Below are positions 7,168 to 12,486 of a stretch of 16,729 nt of DNA, piece after piece; position 1 is the first letter of the stretch, and each line of letters opens with the position of its first letter. Below the pieces are notes generated by a model that was given only the letters and a program-made list of their open reading frames with translations, made no database searches and was not told the origin of the DNA. The position numbers and the translations under genes were made by a program. The stretch covers positions 1 through 16,729 of the forward strand of contig JAYRWT010000078.1 in NCBI GenBank assembly GCA_041917855.1. The letters are read 5' to 3'. This DNA comes from CALBLZ01 sp041917855. Its GTDB lineage: Bacteria > Patescibacteriota > UBA1384 > CAILIB01.

Positions 7168-8690
7168 GGCTGTTTCTTGCCTCGGTCCGTTGCTACTGAC
7201 CCATATGGGATGAGTTCAACACGGGGCTTAGAGCGCGTCTCACCAATCTTTTCTGTTAGTGCTGCGTACTCAGAGTTGTTGTTTAATAAGGTTCCGTGGA
7301 TGGTCTCACTAACTTTCTTGAGTAATTCGTCGGTCGCCTGCACGCCATCACAGAGTTCAACCAGGACATGAATGTACTGATCTTGATTCTGATCGTACTC
7401 AGTTTTCATACTCATGCGGGCAGTGGTGTAGTCGATAAGGTCGGGGTGTTCGAGTGCTGCGCGCACTGTTTGCGGGTACACATTTAAGCCGTAAAGGGTA
7501 ACCGTTTGATCACTTTTACCAAACAGCGCAACAAATGGCAGCTTGAGGACACTCACATGGGCTAATTTTGCTTCTTCGATAATGTCGATCTCGCACTCAT
7601 TTAGAATGTCTACCATTTCATCAAAGCTGTAGACGGCTGCTGTATCGTGAAGGTTATAGTGGTACACCGGCAGGCCACCAAAGGTTGTGCAGAGCAGCTC
7701 GCCGTCTTGGATCTTGATATTTTTTAGGTCTGGGTAGTACTGGACGAAGGTAGAAATAGGCTGATTACGAAAGAGGCGCTCCATGAGTTTTGGTGAGTCT
7801 TCAGCCAAACGTTTAATTAGTACTGTAAACGGCGTTTCATGCCCCATAATTGCTGCGTCTGCTGTGCCGTAAGTGTTGAGACTTGCGTGGTAATAGTCAT
7901 CAATTTTTGCAGAACGGTATAGGTGTGCGCGCCATGCTTCACTTATTGCCTCTGCACCAAAAATAAAGCGCAGTGGGTACCTGGACCAATCCACGCCGCG
8001 TCGTGCTCCTTCTTCGATAATATCTTTTACAAACGGAGGGTAGCCGCATATAATGATCTGCTCATAGTTGTGGCCAATCTGAGAGATGATACGGAGCACC
8101 TCATCCATATTGATGCCTGGCGTCATAATAGTCAGTGGGTATCCACGCTCAGCGATTCGCAAGCAGGCATTTAACGTAAAAACGCCCGCTACCCATGTGC
8201 CCATAGAGTAGGCATCAATGAGTAGTGTGCGCTTTTTGCTAATGTTGAAACCTTCTTCCAACATTATCTCGTAGATCATCGTGGTCTCTAGCTCAAGGTA
8301 GCTACCACGCGGCCAAAAATATGGTGTTCCGCTTGACCCAGAACTTACCGACACCATTTGCATGTTTTGGCTGGCCGGCTGCGGGACCAGGTCATCTATG
8401 CTGTAAGCACGCAGATAGTTCTGTTTATCGATTGGTGCGTCGCCATGGCTAGCGCTGTAATCGCGATAGGCGGGGACATTTTCAAACATAAACTGCCTGA
8501 CGTTCTCATGGAGAGCCTCGCTCAACTCACTCAGCTCTTTAGGTTTGATTGTCTGCAGTCGTTTTACGGCATAGGAGACATCAAAAAGCTGCAGCGCGGC
8601 CAGGTGGGGAAGCGCTGCTGAGCGGATTACCTGCTGCGCTTCTGGGTGGAAGTAGGGCAGCAGAGCTTGAAAGTCGCTCCTAGTCTTCAT
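7152..8690 (-). CDS. PaaK-like adenylate-forming enzyme (phenylacetate-CoA ligase family)
   Basis: A 512-residue member of the ANL superfamily in the PaaK-like branch. The phosphate-binding loop SGSSGTP (117-123) and the adenylate-binding motif NTYGTADAA (272-280) are clear, and a C-terminal lysine-rich end (DRGKKQPWIIK) resembles the mobile C-domain. Such enzymes activate a carboxylic acid as acyl-AMP and often pass it to CoA or another thiol or amine; the substrate cannot be read from the sequence. It is the first gene of the five-gene minus-strand operon. Its ATG at 8690 lies 9 nt after a TATACT -10 box (8705-8700, minus strand) with no Shine-Dalgarno, so the mRNA should be nearly leaderless. 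The stop lies 16 nt inside the E1-like gene. Activation by this ligase followed by E1-like and flavin chemistry would be a coherent pathway, but that is inference. Confidence 0.85.
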   Translation of the reverse strand: MKTRSDFQALLPYFHPEAQQVIRSAALPHLAALQLFDVSYAVKRLQTIKPKELSELSEALHENVRQFMFENVPAYRDYSASHGDAPIDKQNYLRAYSIDDLVPQPASQNMQMVSVSSGSSGTPYFWPRGSYLELETTMIYEIMLEEGFNISKKRTLLIDAYSMGTWVAGVFTLNACLRIAERGYPLTIMTPGINMDEVLRIISQIGHNYEQIIICGYPPFVKDIIEEGARRGVDWSRYPLRFIFGAEAISEAWRAHLYRSAKIDDYYHASLNTYGTADAAIMGHETPFTVLIKRLAEDSPKLMERLFRNQPISTFVQYYPDLKNIKIQDGELLCTTFGGLPVYHYNLHDTAAVYSFDEMVDILNECEIDIIEEAKLAHVSVLKLPFVALFGKSDQTVTLYGLNVYPQTVRAALEHPDLIDYTTARMSMKTEYDQNQDQYIHVLVELCDGVQATDELLKKVSETIHGTLLNNNSEYAALTEKIGETRSKPRVELIPYGSVATDRGKKQPWIIK

Positions 8691-8699
8691 CTGAAGCTC

Positions 8700-8709
8700 A
8701 GTATATACT
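8700..8709. promoter_or_regulatory. palindromic -10 element serving two divergent, near-leaderless transcripts
   Basis: AGTATATACT (8700-8709) is a perfect 10-bp palindrome and contains TATACT on both strands. On the plus strand TATACT (8704-8709) ends 6 nt before the SDR-like ATG at 8716. On the minus strand TATACT (8705-8700) ends 9 nt before the PaaK-like ATG at 8690. With a start point about 7 nt after the -10 box, the plus transcript would start at or next to its ATG and the minus transcript would have a leader of about 2-3 nt. The -35 matches are poor on both sides (TAGTCT plus, TTGCTG minus). Confidence 0.6.
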
Positions 8710-8715
8710 TATGCA

Positions 8716-9810
8716 ATGAGCACAGCAACAGATAGCGTACTGATTATCGGTGGGTCGGGCCTGGTTGGCGGTGCGCTGGCCAGAGCATTCGTGGAGCAGG
8801 GGCGCCAGGTTGTTGTGGTAGACCTGCGTCAGTCAGCTCTTTCTGGCGTTACCTATGTGCAGGCAAATGCGCTCCAGCCAGGTGTGTTACAAGATTTGAT
8901 TGCGCAGCACGCACCGAGCGTTGTGCTGAATGCGGTGAATGTGGCGACGATCTTTTCTGGTCAAGAGAACGGCTACAAGGGCCTGATTGGGTTTTACGCT
9001 GAACTGTACGGGGCACTCAGCAATGCTGCTAAGCCGGTGCACTACCTTCAGATTGGCACAACCGGTTCTGGTGGACTAGGCTTTGACATTCCGTTTACCC
9101 ACGGTGGCGCGGTAGAGGACATGCCGATCATCCACAAGGCTGCCTTTGCGGGCATCGGATCTCAGCTGCTGCTAATGATCCAGCGATCGTTTAATTCAGA
9201 TCAGGTAAGGGTGAGTGAGGTAAAGCCAGGCTTAGCGATTTTTAACCCCAGCATTAGTGTTGATAATTTTGAACAGTACTCCGCTGTCACACTAGACGGA
9301 GGTGAGAGCGGCGCCTATACCTACGATGAGCTCAGCCTGCTGACGCACTACATGGGGTACACAACGGTTGATCGGGTCGCGAGTGTTGTTCAAGACGTTC
9401 TTAATCAGAAATTTGATAATGTTGATTTAGTCAAACATGATCTTACCCACGTCCTTGGGATTGCTGTGGTCAGTCAGGATGATCACGATGCCGTACTAAA
9501 GCAGCAGGCACTCGATCAGCTACGCCAAACCATGCAGGGTAAGATCTGTTTGCCTGCCACCGGCAACCTTGGCCCGCCAAGTGTTACCCGCGATTTGATT
9601 TTGGCTGCCGCGCTGCTAAAAGGTGAGTGGCTAGACGGAGAACTCGTTCGGGGTGCGATAGGGTATATGCACAGAAGTAAGCCCGAACTAGCTGCTTGGC
9701 TGGGCGAGCTTGATCTTAGTTCACGTATGGAGGAGCTCCGGAGCTATATGGACGGCTCATCCGAGGCGTGGCAGATTGTAGCCCGAGTTCTAGACGCGCA
9801 GAGGGGCTAA
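8716..9810 (+). CDS. atypical SDR-like NAD(P)-binding protein
   Basis: A 364-residue protein with an extended-SDR/epimerase-like Rossmann fold. The dinucleotide loop IGGSGLVGG (11-19) is followed by VVVVDLR (32-38), whose Asp36 suggests NAD(H) preference. TTGSGG (115-120) occupies the place of the catalytic serine strand. The catalytic Tyr-x-x-x-Lys pair appears as PIIHK (137-141): the lysine is present (K141) but the position four residues before it is proline, so the usual Tyr is missing. It may be a non-redox, binding or differently catalysing SDR. The C-terminal 130 residues (from about 235) show no motif that I recognise. It diverges from the PaaK-like operon across a 25-bp gap with a shared promoter element, which suggests co-expression. 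No Shine-Dalgarno precedes the ATG at 8716; TATACT lies 6 nt before it. The exact substrate is unknown. Confidence 0.8.
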   Translation: MSTATDSVLIIGGSGLVGGALARAFVEQGRQVVVVDLRQSALSGVTYVQANALQPGVLQDLIAQHAPSVVLNAVNVATIFSGQENGYKGLIGFYAELYGALSNAAKPVHYLQIGTTGSGGLGFDIPFTHGGAVEDMPIIHKAAFAGIGSQLLLMIQRSFNSDQVRVSEVKPGLAIFNPSISVDNFEQYSAVTLDGGESGAYTYDELSLLTHYMGYTTVDRVASVVQDVLNQKFDNVDLVKHDLTHVLGIAVVSQDDHDAVLKQQALDQLRQTMQGKICLPATGNLGPPSVTRDLILAAALLKGEWLDGELVRGAIGYMHRSKPELAAWLGELDLSSRMEELRSYMDGSSEAWQIVARVLDAQRG

Positions 9811-9832
9811 CTATTTTGCTGAACATACGAGA

Positions 9833-9868
9833 ACGGACCGTCCTGCTCGGGTGAGCGGAACGGTCCGT
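9833..9868 (-). terminator. GC-rich long hairpin after the 121-residue unknown gene
   Basis: ACGGACCGT (9833-9841) pairs with ACGGTCCGT (9860-9868). Inside, CC/GG and GCTC/GAGC extend the stem around a GGGT loop, giving about 15 pairs with two single-base bulges. It begins 10 nt after the stop of the minus-strand gene. The following minus-strand bases (TCTCGTATGTT) form only a weak U-tract. This very GC-rich stem differs from the A/T-flanked terminator at 575-603. It could also be an mRNA 3'-end stabiliser. Confidence 0.55.
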
Positions 9869-9878
9869 GTGGTGTACT

Positions 9879-10244
9879 TCAGCGAGAATCGATGGTCTCG
9901 CCGGGTCCGGCGATGGCCTGGTCGTCAGCGAAGTAGGGTCGTGCCCGAACTTCGAGTCCCTCGAGATCCATCAGTTGGCCCCCACCGTCCAGGAAGACGA
10001 TCTGGGCGTTGTGCTCCAGAAGGAGTGACGGTAGAGGGTTGGGTCGTAGGAAGTTCATGACGACTTCGTACTCCTGCTGCCCAGCGAAGAAGTCGTCGAG
10101 GGCCTCCTGAGGCGTAGTGGGGTCTGTCCGCTTGAGCTCGATCTGATCTGCTGAGATGCCGAGCTTTGCAGCAAGCTGCTCACGGACCGAGTCGGGGAAG
10201 TGGGTTGCATCCTGACGGATGCAAAGAATCAAACAGGGTTTCAT
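9879..10244 (-). CDS. hypothetical protein, compositionally foreign
   Basis: A 121-residue protein that I do not recognise. Start chosen at ATG 10244 (protein MKPCLILCIRQ...), because AAAGGAG lies 6 nt upstream. The longer frame from 10295 would start at about the predicted transcription start of this unit. It has a hydrophobic first strand (CLILCI), an acidic helix-rich middle (DSVREQLAAKLG), VVMNFLRPNPLP, QIVFLDGGGQ and an acidic C-terminus; no transmembrane segment or metal motif is evident. Codon use is strikingly unlike that of its neighbours: mostly GTC, ATC, TTC, GAC and CTC, where adjacent genes mix GTT/GTG/ATT. It has its own near-consensus promoter, a leader hairpin and a 3' hairpin, so it looks like a self-contained acquired unit. 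It is small, soluble and probably cytoplasmic, with unknown function. Confidence 0.7.
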   Translation of the reverse strand: MKPCLILCIRQDATHFPDSVREQLAAKLGISADQIELKRTDPTTPQEALDDFFAGQQEYEVVMNFLRPNPLPSLLLEHNAQIVFLDGGGQLMDLEGLEVRARPYFADDQAIAGPGETIDSR

Positions 10245-10255
10245 GGCGTTCTCCT

Positions 10256-10287
10256 TTACTGCTTGCCGCGATCGGCTTGGGCAGTAA
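10256..10287 (-). promoter_or_regulatory. 5' UTR stem-loop directly before the Shine-Dalgarno
   Basis: TTACTGC (10256-10262) and GCAGTAA (10281-10287) are perfect complements, with a nested GCCG/CGGC stem (10265-10268 / 10273-10276) around CGAT. On the minus-strand mRNA this structure occupies nearly the whole leader between the predicted start (about 10290) and the AAAGGAG ribosome site, and its last A bases merge into it. It could stabilise the 5' end or expose or hide the ribosome site. Confidence 0.5.
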
Positions 10288-10296
10288 GTCCGCAAA

Positions 10297-10325
10297 ACTA
10301 TACTCTAAAAACAGGATTTTGTCAA
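10297..10325 (-). promoter_or_regulatory. near-consensus sigma-70 promoter of the 121-residue gene
   Basis: On the minus strand, TTGACA (10325-10320, perfect -35) is followed by 17 bp and TATAGT (10302-10297, 5/6 match to -10). The predicted start is about 10290, giving a 46-nt leader. This is by far the best classical promoter in the window. Its -35 lies in the loop of an inverted repeat (10311-10331). Confidence 0.75.
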
Positions 10326-10331
10326 TCCTGT
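10307..10331 (-). terminator. terminator of the HIT-RNHCP transcript, overlapping the next promoter
   Basis: ACAGGATT (10311-10318) and AATCCTGT (10324-10331) form a perfect 8-bp stem with a 5-nt loop. On the minus strand the stem is followed by a T-run (10311-10307), as in an intrinsic terminator, 35 bp after the RNHCP stop. The loop and right arm include the -35 hexamer of the downstream gene. The inverted repeat could alternatively be an operator. Confidence 0.6.
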
Positions 10332-10365
10332 AGCCGCATAAACCGGGCATAAATTACCGGAGAGC

Positions 10366-10671
10366 CTATCCCTCCTGTCCAATCTTTAGCAGCACCTCAA
10401 AGTCGTCGCCATCTTGCAGCTGATTTGGTCGCTCAAAGCCACACTGCACACAGCGGTGCTTGATAAACCAGCGGCCATCTCGCTGAAAGTACTCTGCGGG
10501 CTGCATGAGCCCTTTGCAGTCTGCCAACCTGTCGCCAGGGTTAACGTCTACATGCCTGCTCCATAAACAGTGAGGGCAGTGGTTGGTGTAGCCAGTACCA
10601 CCAACAGCTTTGCCGCAGTGCTCGCAGACAAAGTTTTCACGTCTGCGCTGGAAGCGACGATAGTGAAACAT
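10366..10671 (-). CDS. RNHCP-domain zinc-ribbon protein
   Basis: A 101-residue protein of the RNHCP family. The diagnostic block TNHCPHCLWSRHVD (29-42) followed by NPGDR (44-48) is clear. Cysteine pairs C16/C19 and C32/C35, with C52 and C74/C77, suggest two zinc sites. The N-terminus is very basic (RRFQRRR), compatible with nucleic-acid or ribosome contact, but no function is established for the family. Start chosen at ATG 10671, 10 bp after the HIT gene stop. The longer frame from 10728 would run 47 nt into the HIT gene and add residues that do not look conserved. It is co-directional with the HIT gene and probably co-transcribed, with a terminator at 10307-10331. Confidence 0.85.
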   Translation of the reverse strand: MFHYRRFQRRRENFVCEHCGKAVGGTGYTNHCPHCLWSRHVDVNPGDRLADCKGLMQPAEYFQRDGRWFIKHRCVQCGFERPNQLQDGDDFEVLLKIGQEG

Positions 10672-10681
10672 GACGCAATAC

Positions 10682-11158
10682 TTACGCCGCAGCGCTTGGG
10701 TTACTGCCACCGCGAATCTTCTCTGCAATCTTGGCTAGCTCAGTATTATCAGCCCCTGCTCCTTCGTGGGTAGAAATGTAGCCCTCGTACTGGGTGAAAA
10801 ACTTCGGATCCTCATGTTCAATGGGCTTCCAATCAGGCATAGCCGTGCCGTGCAGCGGGTAGAGCTTGGCATGCAGGTGGTTAACGCCAAAGCCTTCAAA
10901 GACCACACCTACTCGGCCAACCTCTGGGTAGGCGGCTTTAATCATGCCAACAACCTGTTCGGCTGCATCCATTAGCCTAGCCCGGACATCTGAGGGCAGC
11001 TCAAAGACATCACTACCGTAGTGAGCCTTTGGAATAACTAGGGTAAGTGCCTCTGTGTTTGGATAGATACTCAGAAAAGCGTAGAAGGTATCGTCTTCCC
11101 AAATTTTGTGAGAAGGGGCTTCACCACGGGCAATCTTGCAGAAAATGCAGTCGTTCAT
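10682..11158 (-). CDS. HIT-family nucleotide-binding protein
   Basis: A 158-residue histidine-triad protein. The N-terminal DCIFCKIARGE (3-13) has the C4/C7 zinc pair common in bacterial HIT proteins, followed by PNTEALTLVIPKAHY (33-47). The triad reads NHLHAKLYPLHG (93-104): H94 and H96 are kept, while the third position is K98 instead of His. In HIT proteins the middle His is the nucleophile, so hydrolase or transferase activity towards nucleotide phosphoramidates or dinucleoside polyphosphates remains possible; I recall a subfamily with this H-x-H-x-K form. Its ATG at 11158 lies 8 nt after GATACT (11172-11167), with no Shine-Dalgarno, so the mRNA is probably close to leaderless. It diverges from the M16 peptidase gene across 34 bp and heads a two-gene transcript with the RNHCP gene. 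Confidence 0.9.
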   Translation of the reverse strand: MNDCIFCKIARGEAPSHKIWEDDTFYAFLSIYPNTEALTLVIPKAHYGSDVFELPSDVRARLMDAAEQVVGMIKAAYPEVGRVGVVFEGFGVNHLHAKLYPLHGTAMPDWKPIEHEDPKFFTQYEGYISTHEGAGADNTELAKIAEKIRGGSNPSAAA

Positions 11159-11166
11159 GTGACCAC

Positions 11167-11186
11167 AGTATCAGATTTGCTACTAT
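11167..11186. promoter_or_regulatory. divergent promoter pair between the HIT and M16 peptidase genes
   Basis: On the plus strand, TGC-TACTAT (11178-11186) is an extended -10 element ending 6 nt before the ATG at 11193. On the minus strand, GATACT (11172-11167) ends 8 nt before the HIT ATG at 11158. Both placements predict transcripts that begin at or within about 2 nt of the start codon. Neither gene has a Shine-Dalgarno. Confidence 0.5.
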
Positions 11187-11192
11187 GAGTGT

Positions 11193-12470
11193 ATGCACAT
11201 CGATCCACTCTCCAATTTTCACGAAGAACAGTTTGCCAATAACAACCGCATCCTGCATGTGGCCGGGGATTTTCCGGTTGGTTGTGTTGAGGTCATTTTC
11301 CCAGTTGGATCCGCGCACGCTCACCACGATAACGGTATTGTCCCGGGGCTCCCACACTTTTTTGAGCATATGATGTTCTTGCGTACCGAGGGTCATCCAG
11401 CCAAAAACGAGCTAGAAAAGCTACTTGGCCTGAAGGCAGGTAAGAGTAACGCTCACACCTACTGGTACCACACGGCCTACGAGCTTGATATGCCAGCTGG
11501 TGAGATGGAGTACGGCATGAACCTGTTGGCTGAGCGTCTGCGTACCCCAGTATTTACCGAGGAGGATGCAGAAGTTGAACGCGGTGTAGTTAAGAACGAG
11601 CGTGATAACCGCGCCAGGTTTTACCCGGGTAGTCACCCAGCTAGTAAATATTATTTCTCTGAATTCTTGTCTGACTACTCGGTAAGTATTGAGCAGCGTT
11701 TTGGTACAGACGATGATTTGGCTCAGATGAGCCCAGACCTACTGGCAAAGGCACACCGCACACTGTTAGCGCGGGGCGGTTTAACTATTGTGAGCGTTGG
11801 TGACCACAGTATTGAGCCTTTGCGCACCTTTTTGTCAGGGCTTACAGACCAGCAACCAGAACTGCAGCTACCAGAAACCTTGCAAGAATTTGAATCGCAG
11901 ATTGGCTGGAAAGATGCTAGCTATCGCGCCCTGCCATTTGAGAGTGTGCGCATGCCAACCCTAGAGGCGGCTTGGGTATTTCCTGGCTACCTAGACTACG
12001 CCGAGCGTAACAAACTCTCTTTTGTTATGCGTCTGCTTGATAACTTTGTGCACGGCTCCTTCATAGAGGAACTACGCCACAAGCGCGGTTGGATGTACGG
12101 CATGGATTCGCATACCGATTTCCGTCGCAGCGCCGTAACCTATGGGTTTTCCTTTCCACTCCAGAATGAGGATCAGATTCACTTTGTGCGTGATTGGATG
12201 CATGAGGCTATCTGGGGCGCCGTGCGCGATGACTCCTTAGTGCACACAGAGATTGAGAGACGTAAGGCCAACTTTGCCTACTGGTACCAGACAGCGGGAG
12301 CAGTAATGGAAGACGCCGGAGGTCTACTGCGCACCTACGACAAGCTGTATACCGCACAAGATTTCTTCTCCATCATGGACGCCATGTCCGACCGTAATGA
12401 GCGCGAAAGAATTCTCAGCACGTATTTCTCTCGCTCTGGTTTTGGAGAAATGGCTTTCCTACCTGAATAG
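11193..12470 (+). CDS. M16-family zinc metallopeptidase (processing-peptidase-like)
   Basis: A 425-residue protein of the pitrilysin/processing-peptidase (M16) family. The inverted zinc motif HFFEH (55-59) is intact; the third metal ligand is Glu136 in VVKNERD (132-138), 77 residues after H59, as in the family. The length fits the single-unit M16B type, with one catalytic and one inactive-like domain. The block RGWMYGMDSHTDFRR is typical of the second half. There is no signal peptide, so it probably acts in the cytoplasm on peptides or pathway precursors; related M16 proteins also mature RiPP peptides or work with an inactive partner, and no partner gene is here. The start at 11193 follows an extended -10 box at 6 nt, and an out-of-frame ATG at 11185 is ignored. 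It heads the plus-strand operon leading into trpS (7-16 bp gap). Confidence 0.9.
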   Translation: MHIDPLSNFHEEQFANNNRILHVAGDFPVGCVEVIFPVGSAHAHHDNGIVPGLPHFFEHMMFLRTEGHPAKNELEKLLGLKAGKSNAHTYWYHTAYELDMPAGEMEYGMNLLAERLRTPVFTEEDAEVERGVVKNERDNRARFYPGSHPASKYYFSEFLSDYSVSIEQRFGTDDDLAQMSPDLLAKAHRTLLARGGLTIVSVGDHSIEPLRTFLSGLTDQQPELQLPETLQEFESQIGWKDASYRALPFESVRMPTLEAAWVFPGYLDYAERNKLSFVMRLLDNFVHGSFIEELRHKRGWMYGMDSHTDFRRSAVTYGFSFPLQNEDQIHFVRDWMHEAIWGAVRDDSLVHTEIERRKANFAYWYQTAGAVMEDAGGLLRTYDKLYTAQDFFSIMDAMSDRNERERILSTYFSRSGFGEMAFLPE

Positions 12471-12479
12471 TGCTAGCAT
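12466..12479 (+). promoter_or_regulatory. possible internal -10 motif before trpS
   Basis: TGC-TAGCAT (12471-12479) resembles an extended -10 box and ends 7 nt before ATG 12487. AATAGT (12466-12471) ends 6 nt before the alternative ATG 12478. The spacing repeats that seen at the M16 and SDR-like genes, but such short matches can arise by chance inside an operon. Confidence 0.3.
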
Positions 12480-12486
12480 GAGCTCT

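Noticed and set aside
4940..9810. A thiazole/oxazole-modified peptide (TOMM) cluster, because E1-like and nitroreductase-fold proteins occur together.
   Set aside because: No YcaO-domain protein and no short Cys/Ser/Thr-rich precursor peptide could be found, and the nitroreductase matches the Acg group rather than SagB-type dehydrogenases.
9833..9868. An integron attC recombination site downstream of a single-gene cassette.
   Set aside because: The hairpin is an almost perfect, short GC-rich stem, and I found no properly placed GTTRRRY/RYYYAAC core sites; a terminator or 3' stabiliser is simpler.
9851..10060. Plus-strand open frame of 69 codons.
   Set aside because: It is Arg/Gly/Val-rich, lies antisense to the better supported gene at 9879-10244 and has no promoter or ribosome site; it is a product of high GC.
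10245..10295. N-terminal extension of the 121-residue gene to 10295.
   Set aside because: That start would lie at the predicted transcription start, and the extension would be encoded by the leader hairpin; the Shine-Dalgarno points to ATG 10244.
10672..10728. N-terminal extension of the RNHCP gene.
   Set aside because: It overlaps the 3' end of the HIT gene by 47 nt and adds residues outside the domain; ATG 10671 fits the 10-bp spacing after the HIT stop.
12397..12486. Longer trpS frame starting inside the M16 peptidase gene.
   Set aside because: The added residues come from the M16 coding sequence in another frame, and TrpRS proteins start near MKRVVSGIKPTG.
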